Of a stretch of DNA of 64,000 nucleotides, positions 33,131 to 44,563 are shown piece after piece (within the stretch, counting starts at the first letter, position 1; each line of letters opens with the position of its first letter). Location: contig CANUEZ040000165.1 in the NCBI GenBank assembly GCA_948099385.1, positions 4,786,501 through 4,850,500 of the forward strand. Reading direction: 5' to 3'. Below the pieces are notes generated by a model that was given only the letters and a program-made list of their open reading frames with translations, ran no database searches and had not been told where the DNA came from. Position numbers and translations under genes: made by a program. The DNA is from Fasciola hepatica (Eukaryota; Platyhelminthes; Trematoda; Plagiorchiida; Fasciolidae).

Positions 33131-35080
33131 TTGGGTGTTATTGATTCTCTAGATAAAGCTAAGTTTACTAGTTCTGTCAGTGCTAGGTCATATATCTCTA
33201 ACCTCGGTGAGTTTGCCGGCATTAGTACTTATAGAGTGAGGGTGATAGAACTAGAGAACGAGCTGCGGTCAGCCAGAAAGGAAGCACAGCCTTCTAAACA
33301 AGGAACTGGCCTCAGCGAGCCAGAAAAGATTCCAAGTAGTTCACGATATCAACATCGAAACGGCACTGTGATCGAAGAATATAAACCCGTGAGACAGCCT
33401 GAAACTACCGAGGCTCTTGCATTCGACCTGCCAAGAGTGGAGCAGTCCTATTCCGACGGGCACCTCGAGCAATACTGTGTATTCATGAAACAATTCGAAA
33501 ATTTTGTTGAGTGCAAAGTTGCGAATCCTGGTCAAAGGTTTTTGTATTCATTACATTACTGTCGTGGGAGGGCCAAAAGTGCTATCGAAGGCTGCTCGAT
33601 GCTTGATCCACCGATGGGGTACATCAGGGCACGCAGAATCCTGAAAGATTTGTTTGGACAACCATTCAAGGTGGCTAGAAGCCTAATTGATAGTGTTTTA
33701 TTGGAAGCAAAAAGGACTGAGGGTAAGGCTGAATTACTGTCACATTTGGTGATAAAAATGCAGAATTGCAGTATAGCACTGGAACACTTAGGATACCAGT
33801 CTGATATGAATGCGCTCCACACACAGGAATGCATTTTCCAATGTCTACCTATTGATTTACAGAGCCGATGGGCAGAGGAAGCTGAAAAAATAAATATGCT
33901 CGAGCGGGAATCTACGTTTAACGACTTGATGGAGTTCATAGGTCGTCAATCCCGTATCGCCAACAGCCGATTTGGACAAATCGTACGCGAAAGTCGCAGG
34001 CTGGTGCGAACGGAACCAACATCTGCTCAAAATGTAGGGAAGGACTGTAACCGATCCCAGTCTTTGACTAACATGCACATGATAATTCGAGAACCCGAGA
34101 GGTCAACTGAATGCAAGCTATGCAACTCCCTGCATCGGTTACTAGATTGTCTGACCCTTCACGGGATGAGTGTACCCGACCGGTGGTGGGCAGTAAAAAG
34201 GATTGGCTCATGCTTTATGTGTTTGAACAACTCCCATCGAGCCTCTGGATGCAGCTTAAGAGTGAAATGTAACCAGGACGGACGCTTGGGTAATCACCAC
34301 CCGTTACTACATGGACCTCTCAACAAAAGGCCTATTCAGCAGGATGAACCCAGAATGGTCTGTTCAACGGGACATGATTATTTCAAACCTGCAAGATTAG
34401 GCATCGTACCTGTCGGCATCGTGAAACCTAAAGGACTGAGGAGGGTCAATGCATTTTTGGATACGGGGTCGGATACCTCGCTGATTACTGGCGAGCTTGT
34501 AGAAAGCTGTGAACTAGTCGGCCAGTCTACCTCGCTCACTGTCAGCACGATTGCAGGGGGTCATGTTAACAATTCTAAGAGGCTGACCCTGCAGTTAACG
34601 TCTTTACCTGATGAGAGGATCGTAGAAATTCCGGAAGCTTTTGCAATAGACAGCTTGCCAATGAGACCAGTTGACTCTATTAGATCGATCGCCAAGAGAT
34701 GGTCTCATCTGAGAGGCATAGCGTTTCAAGAAGTGCATAGCCCTCACGTCGACATACTAATTGGATGCGATGTACCAGAGGCTCATTGGATGCTTGAACA
34801 GAGAATAAGCAATCAAAAAGAACCATTCGCTACGCGAACGGTACTTGGCTGGACACTTCTCGGACCCCTGACGAACGAGCTTCAACAATCTGCACCAATA
34901 AATTGCCTAACTGTTGCTGAGAGAAGTGCCTCTATAGAACGCAATCAACTTTTCGATATTGAATCCAGTGGTCTATCTCAGGAAAGCGAATTTCACTCAA
35001 CAGAAGATCAGTCGGTGCTTTCGATGGCAAACCCAAAGACGGGAAGTCACAGTGGGAACACAAAGTTGCTATACCCATGA
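33131..35080 (+). CDS. BEL/Pao Gag-protease polyprotein, intact frame
   Basis: A 649-codon uninterrupted frame, numbered here from the TTG at 33131; the frame is open from 33098 and has no ATG before residue 119, so the true start may be lost or lie in another frame. Residues 33-55 look like a short coiled coil. Residues 99-280 are the capsid-like DUF1759 domain (LPRVEQSYSDGHLEQY, LHYCRGRAKSAIE). Residues 328-394 hold zinc knuckles with C328, C331, H335, C340 and C361, C364, H369, C374, the usual BEL pattern, plus a third Cys-His group near C380. The DUF1758 aspartic protease has its D-T-G at 444-446 and the ILIGCD strand near 565. It is in the normal BEL order. Confidence 0.9.
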   Translation: MGVIDSLDKAKFTSSVSARSYISNLGEFAGISTYRVRVIELENELRSARKEAQPSKQGTGLSEPEKIPSSSRYQHRNGTVIEEYKPVRQPETTEALAFDLPRVEQSYSDGHLEQYCVFMKQFENFVECKVANPGQRFLYSLHYCRGRAKSAIEGCSMLDPPMGYIRARRILKDLFGQPFKVARSLIDSVLLEAKRTEGKAELLSHLVIKMQNCSIALEHLGYQSDMNALHTQECIFQCLPIDLQSRWAEEAEKINMLERESTFNDLMEFIGRQSRIANSRFGQIVRESRRLVRTEPTSAQNVGKDCNRSQSLTNMHMIIREPERSTECKLCNSLHRLLDCLTLHGMSVPDRWWAVKRIGSCFMCLNNSHRASGCSLRVKCNQDGRLGNHHPLLHGPLNKRPIQQDEPRMVCSTGHDYFKPARLGIVPVGIVKPKGLRRVNAFLDTGSDTSLITGELVESCELVGQSTSLTVSTIAGGHVNNSKRLTLQLTSLPDERIVEIPEAFAIDSLPMRPVDSIRSIAKRWSHLRGIAFQEVHSPHVDILIGCDVPEAHWMLEQRISNQKEPFATRTVLGWTLLGPLTNELQQSAPINCLTVAERSASIERNQLFDIESSGLSQESEFHSTEDQSVLSMANPKTGSHSGNTKLLYP

Positions 35081-35099
35081 GACCACCGTCAAGTCACCT

Positions 35100-35760
35100 A
35101 TAAAGAAATAGAAAAGTTTCCCGGAGGCGTTTGGAATATCGCAAAAAAGGACATATTTGAGAAGCCCTGCTGAAAATTGAACACCAGCAGGTCACGCAAA
35201 GCATCTTGGAATTTGTCAACCCAGTGACAGTGTACGATAGCTGGGTGGAACTGCATGGCCGGCGGCGAAACAAAATACCCTTCGCCAAAACAAAAATTGC
35301 TGAGCTGACGTCAGTGTCCCTAGACGAACTCTGAAAGGCTGAGCTGGTATTGGGTTTTGAGGTAGTACCAATGCTAAAAAAGAATTGCTCCACCATCGAA
35401 CGGAGGCTTGCATATTGGACGGATCCTACAGTTGTGTTTCATTATAGGAAACGGAAGAAACAAAGAGCGTGTTCGAAACATCAGAGAGTTAATCCACTAG
35501 TAGCAGGAAACAGCGAGGAAAATGTTGAGAAGTCGAGCTCGAAACCACATACAAAGGACAAAGTAGCCTGCAGATCGCCTCGCTCCGAGTCACTCGGCAT
35601 TTTATTCCATTTCATGCCCTGCAACTATTCAACTGGACCTATTTTTCCTAAACAGTTGCAAAATGTACCTCTTTCCAGTTTCTATCCAGCGTGCACAAAG
35701 GCGAAAAGGAGAAATTCATCAATATTTCACTTGAACAGTTCAAGTGAGGCTTATTAGCTG
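35100..35760 (+). pseudogene. BEL/Pao pol remnant (RNase H region)
   Basis: Just after the gag-protease stop, broken frames show FAKTKIAELTSVSLDEL (about 35283-35333), a TGA, then LVLGFEVVPMLKK and YWTDPTVVFHYRK (about 35413-35451). These fit the part of BEL RNase H where a xPRLELxAAVL-type strand precedes FWTDSxxVLxYI. No RT palm blocks lie between protease and RNase H, so a deletion of about 1.5-2 kb is inferred. A final part to 35757 is open but unrecognised. Confidence 0.7.
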
Positions 35761-36441
35761 TGAGCACATTATGAAACTATTCTTGTCTTTAAAGAACATT
35801 TATTTACATTTTATACAATATTGCTTGTCACATATTTTGTGCACAGAAAAACTTTAAAATACTCTGATAGATGCCAGCGTTCGATCAATTTCCGTGTTCA
35901 TGTGTGTTTCGATACTGCCCGCCGTACACTCGTTTTCGAAACTTATTTATGATCAGAAACCGGCTTTCATTTCTCTTGGAAAATTTGGTTCGTTAATTTT
36001 ATGTGTTTCGACGGGTTCGTGACCTTTGAATTTTACGCGATATCTCATTAGGCTTTGCACCAAAGTTCAACTTTCTCGCTCATGCTTGTTAACAAAAGCA
36101 GTCCAACCAGTTGCTGCAATAGTTTACTGCTTGTGATGCGTAGACTTAGCTCGTGCGGCAAAACAGTTTACTCTGCAAAGCTTTCGTCTTCATCGTGCGT
36201 CTAACTGTGTGCATCGGTCTCCTGATAAATATGTCAATTTCAAGTTGTGCTGCGGGATTAGGAATTGATTCCTTATGGATTGTGCGATGATGACTACGGC
36301 GGAAACCTGTTTTACACGCAGCTAACATAGAAAGTTAGTAACCACAGGCACTGACAATAAGTTATAGGTAGGTAGGGTGAGAATCATGACCCCATCCTGA
36401 ACCTTAGACAACCATTTAAGCGGAAGGATTTTGGCCGGCCG
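35761..36441 (+). other. BEL 3' region without genes, ending in polypurine tract
   Basis: No coding motif. The last 80 bp (GGTAGGTAGGGTGAGAATC, CCTTAGAC, GCGGAAGGATTTTGG) match, in reverse orientation, the segment at 54223-54303 next to another LTR, which supports its role as the conserved polypurine-tract region of this family. Confidence 0.6.
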
Positions 36442-36800
36442 TGTAAAAAACAAACACTGAAAATCCTTCCAAATGTTCTACGTGCTTTGTAGATTTTACT
36501 ATATTTAACATTACCTTGAAAAGCTCACTCATATACCACACCTTTTCACGTTTGTTTATCCATGTGAGACATTTGAATTTGGCCTTGAACCGCTTCTGAC
36601 TGTCGTGCTTGAGCCACTGGGCTTTGGACCTTTGGGTTTTACTGTGAAGTCTATTTGGCCGCATACTTGAGGTTTGTATGTATTTGCATCCTTTGTGAAT
36701 TTCAATTTAGTACCGTAGAAACTACGAATTAATCTTGTTTTGGTCTTGGGATTCGTCTGAATTGGCTACGCGTTGCTCGATTTGCGAGAATTGACTTACA
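36442..36800 (+). repeat. BEL/Pao 3' LTR
   Basis: Direct repeat of 32665-33023, 359 bp, TGTAAAAAAC to GACTTACA. See the 5' LTR for comparison. Confidence 0.93.
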
Positions 36801-38147
36801 CACCTGTCTCTTTATTTCACGCTCTCATCTCTTGCTTCGTACATTGTTAGCCACAGGCATCTTCTTTGTGCCTCTCAGGTTGTTCTGCTGTTTTTCACTT
36901 TCCACCTAAGGTAAAATCGTTGGTACTTCATGGTTTTTAGTAACAGTTGCAATCCGATTGATCTGCTATCACCGGATTCCTCCAGGACTTCTTTTGCTTA
37001 TTTCTCTCCCACAATGCTCGCCCTCACAGCTACTGCCTCTTTACACCAAACAGAGTCTCGTCCCCTAGGTATCTTCCCCCACTTTGTATCTTTATTCACT
37101 CCGCGCGGTCCAGCCATTTTTATGGCCATCATCTAGCCGAATAAATAAAGTCCATTAACTGAAGCTTCTTCAGCTCTCGACCGTCACCACATGTCTCACC
37201 TACATCAGCCAGCTCATACAATCCGTTCTTACCTGTTTGCCTCCATCCTTTTCTTCACTTTCCCTTTTTATGAACTGCTCTTCACACTCGTCATCCTCCT
37301 GCGCTTCCGTATTTCTTTCTATCTCTCTCTGTGGGTCAGCCAATTTCACCTGTCATGAGGAAAATTCACCAAGACATTACAAAAGTTAGTTCTACATCCA
37401 TTCGATCTAACATTATCTGCCTCTTCCAATAACTGACTTTTTTCTGAGATTTCATTGTTATCGCTCCTGCTCCTCTGATATATACATTTATGTATGCATT
37501 CTCTCTGCACCCTGCAGTTCCTCACCGGCCACTTATTTTGCTATCATCACGCTGACCGTCATAGTATGATTCCATTCCTTATACATCTGAGCCCACTCTA
37601 CCGTATCCATTCCGTCCTAATCAATTTTGTCATCTGATCCACCCACTACGTCTTACATTGCTCTCTTTCCCGTTTTACAATGATTTTTGTGCCCTGTTCG
37701 CCAACCACTTAAAGCATAGCATCGATGTCTCAATAGTATATAATTCATTGCAGTGCATTTCACTTTTTCTTTATCGTCTCCAGCTACAGCAATTTCTTGT
37801 ACCGACTTCCAGCTTATAGCATGTTTATCAGTCGGCTTTCAGTTGTCTTCACCTGGGCCAGTGAGACTCCCCATTTGACCTTGACTTTCAGACTTACCAA
37901 AGGTCCGTCTGAATCCACTCTTGGGCTCATTTAAACTCCCTGCTTTTATTTTGGTATGCATACAGTACCCATACATTCGTTCGCATTTATTCCCCCTTTT
38001 GAGACTTTTTATCCCCTTTTCATCGTACAAATTTCTACATCATAACAAATTTTGTCTGTCCGCTCTATTGCTTGTAAAAACTCGATCATGCACCTGGCAT
38101 GTTTCAGGTGCCCCCAAAATAAACCATTATTACTATTATTATTAAAA
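36801..38147 (+). repeat. Pyrimidine-rich dispersed repeat, copy B (3' end)
   Basis: CT-rich on the plus strand with a clear 3' end: TTTGTCTGTCCGCTCTATTG (38050-38069), TGTAAAAACTCGATCATG (about 38073-38090), inverted repeat CACCTG (38091-38096) / CAGGTG (38105-38110), then CCCAAAATAAACCATTATTAC and an ATT tail to 38144. The body aligns with copy A. The BEL 3' LTR directly precedes it, so the BEL element may have inserted into this copy. Confidence 0.75.
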
Positions 38148-38583
38148 CGTCATTGCCGAAGCCCGACCTCAGGTTTTCTGAGTCCAGTTAAGGCGCAAAT
38201 AAATCGATGACCTAGCTGATACGACGGCTTTACATCCCGTGGTGCACCACTAACAAGTTCTTCCCCGCACAGAAGACTTTTCAAGTAAATAGCCTCAGCC
38301 AAAGCCTGGTGACAAAATGGTTCCTGACCTCAAACTAGTGACACCGGATCTTAGCTTCTCGTGCGGGGAAATCCACGTGCATTCCACTTGCCGCTTTGGT
38401 TATGTGGTATGACATTCTTTTAAAATGCCTGGTGATATTCACTAGGTATGCCATCATTTCAAGTGCAGTTTGACGAGTACAACTCCTGAGGATAAGAAAA
38501 CTGATGGCGATCTGGTGTACTCGCTGAAGACTCCAAGTGATTCCAACCCATTCTTGTACGAACCAGCCCAGCTCTAGTGCTGC

Positions 38584-38960
38584 TTGAAGCACCAGTTCAC
38601 TGTGGATACCGAGATCTTTGAGCCCATTATTCGGAAGTTGGTGTTCGACTTTATCCAGCCCGGTGTACCCATACAACGCACTGAAGTGAGCATTTACAGT
38701 GTTACTGGACATCGGCTGTCACTGCTGGGTGAGACTACACTGATGATTTGGTTGAGGGGCGACCGTACCCCGTACCGTACCCCTAGAACGACGTCCGACA
38801 ATCCGGTAAATCAGCTTGCCCTTCAGAAGTCGATCGCACAATACTCCAGCAACAAAGACGGTCTAGCGCTCAAGCCCACGAAGATGGAAGTGGATTGTGA
38901 TGCGACACCCCTGAAGCACGGAGTGCCGCCTTGCGGTCAAAGGGATGCAAATTCGGGGTA
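38584..38960 (+). pseudogene. Possible gypsy protease to RT-leader fragment
   Basis: The frame reads FDFIQPGVPIQRTEVSIYSV, then TGHRLSLLGETTL, resembling the C-terminal half of a gypsy-type retroviral aspartic protease (xLxPxxxxLxSxTGxPIPVLG). KMEVDCDATPLKHG further on resembles the segment before RT (LxxDATPxFxKARP). The Asp-Thr-Gly site is not present. The flanks 38150-38583 and 38961-39360 show nothing more. This is a weak assignment. Confidence 0.4.
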
Positions 38961-39361
38961 ACGGGATAATATTTCCCCTGTTTCACTGTCATTGCAAACG
39001 GATACTGACCTGATCCAGATGGTTTCAAACCCTTGTCGGGCATCAAGTACACGAAAAACCATGCGCACTTAAAATCAGCTCCCGGATGCTTGCAATACTG
39101 ATCCAGGTTTACTCATGACTTTGCAACAAGAGCCCAATCGTTGGTTCTGGCTCAGTCGTCTGATGTGTGGCAAAGAAACGAACAATGTGAGACGGTACTA
39201 TGGGGCCTTATTCAAAATATCTTCCACCGAACGATACTAGTCCCACCGGCGCCATCACAGCGGACCACTTCCACCAGGGATGAGCCCGAAGCCCATTTAA
39301 GAGCAGTTCTGGGACAGAATGGATGTCCAGTAACCTGCTCCTTGCGTCTTCTCAATAATTC

Positions 39362-39737
39362 AGAGATGGATGTCGTAACTAAAAGCAGAAAATGCAATAA
39401 ACCATAGTTGCATTTTAGCGGCTGGGGACTTAGCAACTGACTTATTCGGGTCGAATAGTAATGGTAGCGCTTGATGGTCCATGAAAATTGTGATCTTCAG
39501 CCCAAACGGGCATTTCTGAAGACATCGTATCTCCCAGAATACGGCCAGTGCTTACTTCTGTGCCTGCGAGTATCCTCTCTCAGCGGATTCAGAATTTGTT
39601 AAATACAGATCATCGGGCATCCGTGTTGTTTAAGCACTGCACCGATCCCTACCTCAAGTGCATCTGTGATCAGTACTGCATGTTCGGTCTGCACAAATGG
39701 GGCTAAAGTTGGACGTTCAACTATGCTATTAATGAGA

Positions 39738-39738
<1 letters not shown>
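39362..39738 (-). pseudogene. Ty3/gypsy RNase H fragment
   Basis: Minus strand. RPTLAPFVQTEHAVLITDAL and VGIGAVLKQHGCPM match the RNase H start with its catalytic TDA strand. After one frameshift SAERGYSQAQK, ALAVFWEIRCLQK, FGLKITIFMDHQALPLLFDP and AKSPAAKMQLWFIAFSAF follow, in full family order; one internal stop is present. It begins exactly at the (AAT)n tail of repeat copy D, which lies where the preceding RT should be. It faces the plus-strand protease fragment and so belongs to another element. Confidence 0.82.
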
Positions 39739-39780
<42 letters not shown>

Positions 39781-40430
39781 GTGTATTTCTCGACCGTGGT
39801 TGAGACGCACGCGCGAGCGCTTGATCATGGTGTACAACTTTACTCAAAACAATGAACTACACACGAATTTCAAGAAAGCGAGTCAAAACCGTCAGAAGCA
39901 AAGCGATGTAGCCAGAGTTTGTTTTAATCGACCGAAATGATAATGGTTCGCGCGGTGAATGCGGTTTGGTTTCGAGTCTGGGTTGGTTGGTGGTGTCCCG
40001 TACGAATGCGAAACATGTGAAAATATAGCGCTAAGGATGCGTTATAAACCAAAATAATGCAAGCTGTCGATAACGGAGGCCTATTGGGGTTCTTTGAACG
40101 GAATAAGTTATGAACATGAAAAGATGAAAGAAATGAATGGGAGTACACTCGTGAACTTTGATGAATACGAGGAGAACGGCTCTCTTTGAAGACGACGATG
40201 GCCCGGAATGACGGATATTCCCGGTCTCAATAAACGGAGTGCGTCACGAAACGGGGAGACATGAACAAACCGTGTGTAAGTGGACTGGGAAACGTTGATG
40301 AATGCGGAGGAAACAGCAACCCATATAAAAGATGAGCTAAGGTTCAGGATCAATAACCAGTATCATTCAGAAAAAAAGGGAGCGCAACTTGAAGGCCTTG
40401 AGTTAGTGAAGAATCAATTTCAAGCCAGGT
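39739..40430 (-). repeat. Pyrimidine-rich dispersed repeat, copy D (3' end at left)
   Basis: The tail (AAT)n occupies 39739-39779. Read on the minus strand the terminus at 39780-39833 is CACCATGATCAAGCGCTCGC, GCGTGCGTCTCAACCACGG, TCGAGAAATACACCATTATT, agreeing with copy C at nearly every position. The body to the right is purine-rich on the plus strand to about 40430. The 5' limit is uncertain. Confidence 0.75.
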
Positions 40431-41700
40431 AACGATCAAAAGAAAAATGAAATCTTGCAAGAGAAAACTGAGCGAAAGACCTCCGCGTAGGCTCGCGCCT
40501 TAATCTTCTGTTAAGCTGACAAAAATATATTGACTTATTGATTCTCTGCCTGCTTTCCCGAGGCGTTTTTACTTTTCTGTTGTGTCGATGACGGTTATTT
40601 GCAGCTCGCTGTTGCATTTCTCAAAGTCTGCTTTTAAGGCGCTGATTATTATTAGGTCTATGCCTCTGTCTCTAACCCAAGACGCAGCACCTGTCAGACT
40701 CCCCAGCATCCATCCAGTAGTAACCATTAGACATTCACAGCTCAAATTCTGTTCCTATCACAGAACTCTAGCACCCTCCACGATTGGCCTATACAACATT
40801 TGATACCTAGCCAGAAAAACTACAAACCATTTGTGAATCGCACCGACGAATCAAGTTGTTAGTGTTGCAAGTTGTACCCCACTTTTGTGCAGACCCGGAG
40901 TTTCGTTGAACATAAACCCCATCGAATAATCGCAGACTGTGGTTGACTCTACCTCCCCCTGCATTTTTTGTCTCATGTCAACGGCCTTGGTGTTCTGACT
41001 TCACGGATAAGGCGAGTGTTAGCGCGGCACGTCTGCAAACATTCCTGGCTGTGATGGTCTCCCTGCACAGAGTAAGAGACTGGCACAAAAAAGTGAGAGA
41101 AAAAATGTTGTCTTCCAGGCACACCAGCCTTGTCACATGAGACCCATGTCTCCTGGTTGTAGTGTTGCTACGGATTGACTGGTGTGGTTGACCTATTCCC
41201 AACGCGGCTTGTTACATGCGATTCATGTTTCGGCCGAGGCTTGGGAGCCGTTGTAGCCCACCAAAAGCAGCTCCGCCTTCTCTGACAGCCAGATACCTGA
41301 CCGTGATAAAACCATTAAAAATAATAAGAACGTCTAAAAAATTGTGAATCATTCTTGGAGAGCCACGTGCTGGATTCCAGTAGTTGTGTATCGTGCTACC
41401 TCCCTACCTGAAGCTGGCCCTTGTTCTGCCTACCATGAGCACCGAATGTAGAACGTTAGAGTTTGCTTCCCTGACGAAAATTCGGACCCATCTCATTCCC
41501 ACCTCTCATGGTTCCCCAAACCAGTCCTCACATTGGTGTAGTCCTGCTTTGCAGCACGATAACGACGAAAAAGATACCGCGATAACCATGCAATCACATC
41601 CACATCAGATTTCCTTGCTCATACTGAAGCTCAATCTCAGTGCGACAGCACTATCGAGGAAGAGCATAGATGAACTCACGTTATTGTTTCAAGGCAAGTG
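40430..41700. other. Unassigned; possible diverged repeat termini
   Basis: No gene motif. CTGACCGTGATAAAACCATT near 41300-41320 followed by AAAAATAATAAG resembles a diverged plus-strand terminus of the same family. 41476-41555 is the second copy of the short repeat at 8739-8815. An open frame at 41384-41701 (105 codons) covers that repeat and is not recognised. Confidence 0.4.
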
Positions 41701-43290
41701 ACCAATTACCCCTAATGTATCACCACTGTCACCACAATAGTTCCTTCTACTTTCAGACTTCTCAGGAACTACTCAGTATAGAGCAACCACTATACCAAAA
41801 GAAGCAGTAACAGCGTAGCGCCACGCAAACAGTGTGTTAGTCCTACTCGCTCAGTCTGTTATTTCAAACCTATCTTATCGCCTCGTTGCCAAACTGCGTT
41901 CTGCGTAAGCAAACGGTATTGAGGGTTATCATTTCTAACCACTCTTAACCGTGAAGCCCTAGGTCTTTTATTAGTATCCCAGCGATGCCGTGCTCACGGG
42001 CAAATCATAAGTCCTTTGAAATGCATACAAAGTCACCAAGCCAGTTTACGCAACTTCGTCAGCCTGCAGCAGTATAGCTCAAATCCACTGCGAGCCTATT
42101 TTACCCATGCCCCACTCACATAGACCTAACCAATCCATTAATTATTGTCTTTATATGTTATCATAACCCACAGCTGGAACCACGTCCAGACTGCAATCCC
42201 CCTTTATTTCAGGTTCGTTGTCTCCCACTATCTCAGTCGCCAAATTGGCTAACCAAGCATGCCGCTTTGACTCGTACGGACAGAGACTCAAGTGGAACCT
42301 ACCGTAGCAATTGGGACCGAAATCAAACCACACAACAGAAAATAAATCTAACTGCTTATCAGATCGTTCAGCGTTTTCTAATGCAACCAACACGAATTCC
42401 AGTTCACGCGCATGCCGCTAATATACAGTCACACTCGACTGATCGACCGACACATACTTTGTCCTGCCAGACGAACCTTACGCACTCGATGCCGTACGTT
42501 ACCTGAAATGATGCTGAATAGCACTGTAGGCAAATGCGTCAATACGTACACATAAATTTGTCAGTGAAACAGCATAATAACGCTGAAGTCCATGCGGAGA
42601 TTTCCCACTTCATTATCCGTTACCACAGGTTATCTTTTCTCCGAACCGTAGCCGGCTGAAAATCGACTCTCCACTTCTCGAGGACCTTCCAGTTGCACTT
42701 TCTCATTTCTGAATAGTACGTGTTACTGATCCTGAATCTAAACTCACCTTTTTATGGACTGCTGTTTCTCCCACATCCACCGGTGTTCACTTTCACGAAA
42801 TGGGTCTCATGTCCCCCTGTTTCAAAACTCATTCTGTTTACTGAACTCCGGTTAATCCGACATTCAGGGTCTGCATTGTCTTCATGAATAGCTATCCTCT
42901 TCGTATGCGTCGATTTCCCCCTCTTTTCTTCTTGTTCAAAATTTACTCCATCTGCAGAACCTTAGTTGGCCTCCAATTCCCTTGGCTTGCATCGTTCTTG
43001 TTCATAATGCCTCCTTGGCACTGCGTTAAAGACTTTTTGATATCTCCACCGCGGACCACTGCCTAGCCCGGATTCGAAACTGGTTCAAAACTGCCGCGCA
43101 AGCTATTATCAGAATGATCTGTTCAAACTGTTGCTGGCTCTGTTTATCCATCTCTGATACTCTCGACTTTCTTACTTAGAATTTGTGAATATTTCATCTT
43201 ATTGAGTAACGTGTTACACCATGATCATGCGCTAGCGCGTGCGTCTCGGCCATGGCCGAGAAATATACCATTATTATTATTATTATTATT
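41700..43290 (+). repeat. Pyrimidine-rich dispersed repeat, copy C (3' end)
   Basis: CT-rich on the plus strand. The end holds ATGATCATGC (43221-43230), the palindrome GCGCTAGCGC (43229-43238), the perfect 16-bp palindrome CTCGGCCATGGCCGAG (43245-43260), AAATATACC and an (ATT)n tail (43270-43290). The 5' limit is not seen; composition is CT-rich from roughly 41700. Confidence 0.72.
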
Positions 43291-43347
43291 GAATGCCAGG
43301 GGCTTCGTTGGTGCCTGAGCCACAGGACAAGGGGAAAAATAGACCTC

Positions 43348-44107
43348 TTAGTAGGTGCTGAGAGATTTCAGTCCAGCGGATCCAAATGTTGACTTGGGCT
43401 CAGGTTTATCCTCCAGTCTCGTCAGGACGAACACGGGGGAACAAGAAAAGCCTAGAGTCACCGTTCTCCCTGGGGATTTCCCACTTCCAGATTGGTAACC
43501 TTTGTCCTGCTTCCATTCTGAGCGGACTTGAGGAGTTTTATCTTTTGAGACCCCTCTGACGTGCTTGAATGTCTTCCGTATCCTGTTTGTCCGAGTCAAC
43601 AGACTCAGGACAGCATTCTGAGGGATGAATTCCAAGATTAGTCCTAATGCCTTTTTCTTAGACTTCGAGAGCATCCAAAACGCCCTAGACTGGTTGGGGA
43701 TTTTGGTGGTTAGGCTTCCAAGCAGCATTTTATCCTGATCCACTGGGCTTGGGGTTTTGGAAAAACGGTCCCAAATTAAAGCCCTCCCGGCTGCTTTGAA
43801 CGTCTTGCTGATTATCAAAGCTGTATGCAAAACTATCTGCTGGGATACTTTGACTGTTTGCTTTGCTGCAGCAGTTGTCCAAGGCGAATCTGTGGTTGAG
43901 GCTCTCAGGTGGGCGGTCTCTGAATCCAGAATGGACACTCAGGCCGTCTGTTCGCTTACCTCGGTCGCTGGTTGGTCGGAACAGGAAAGACTCAAGACCG
44001 GGCTAGCGTCGGAACCGCTTAGCTCTGAGTCTAGACGCATGGGGAGGGAAGATTCGTTCAAGTTCTCAGTCAAGTTAATAAAAACCACTGAGTCGCAGAT
44101 GAAGTAA
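43348..44107 (-). pseudogene. Gag-like unknown ORF, one internal stop
   Basis: On the minus strand a single frame runs from 44226 to 43348, broken only by TGA at 43939-43941; the last 196 codons are open. The protein is basic and Ser/Thr-rich with no cysteine knuckle. Upstream, about 100 bp after the LTR end at 44188, lies TTTGGTGCCCCACATTTT, which looks like the TGGTGCCC primer-type or leader sequence of LTR elements. By position it could be the gag of an LTR element whose 5' LTR is 44188-44563, but I recognise no domain. Confidence 0.35.
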
Positions 44108-44187
44108 AAATGTGGGGCACCAAATTGAGCGAGCCAAACGAAATAAGTGGGTAGCAGCTTACGGATAGGCAGCGATATCACACACGG

Positions 44188-44563
44188 TGTAACGAACGTT
44201 TGAGCAATGCGTAGCCGAATTCGCAACGGATCCCGAAATCAAAAGACGATTATCCCTGATATTCTACGATACTAGATTATTACATGAACAATGACATAAA
44301 CAATATACAAACCTCAATAATACGATCACAAGGACTCAACAACGAGAAACCGAATAGCAGCGTGTGGGCAGGGAACACGTGCGTCACGCAGGTCCTGAAC
44401 AAAGATGTGCCAAAGTAGCGCTCTGGGCGCGAACAAACAACAATTGGTCCAGAAAAACAACCAGTTCGTAAGGACAAGTCAATAGTGTATGCAAATGAGT
44501 GATGTTGGGAAAAACACTGAATCGCGAGGGAAATAGGGGGATTTTCCACGACCGGCTGTTACA
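44188..44563 (-). repeat. BEL-type LTR with 5-bp target duplication
   Basis: A 376-bp LTR with inverted ends TGTAAC / GTTACA, flanked on both sides by CACGG (44183-44187 and 44564-44568), which argues for a solo LTR. Orientation minus is inferred because on that strand it starts TGTAACxxxCGGTCGTGGAAAATCC, like the start of the BEL LTR at 32665 with its TGAAAATCCTTCC. A relative lies at 53845-54222. Confidence 0.75.

Larger units (their letters stand above)
32665..36800 (+). mobile_element. BEL/Pao LTR retrotransposon, pol-deleted
   Basis: A 4.14-kb element with both LTRs, a long gag-protease frame (33131-35080), a small RNase H remnant (about 35190-35520) and a polypurine tract GCGGAAGGATTTTGG just before the 3' LTR. 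Reverse transcriptase and integrase are missing, so an intact BEL of about 6-7 kb has lost most of pol. Mobilisation would need enzymes from another copy. Confidence 0.9.

Noticed and set aside
39739..39779. (AAT)n as an ordinary microsatellite only
   Set aside because: The flank on one side matches the conserved terminus found at five other places, so it is the tail of an element.
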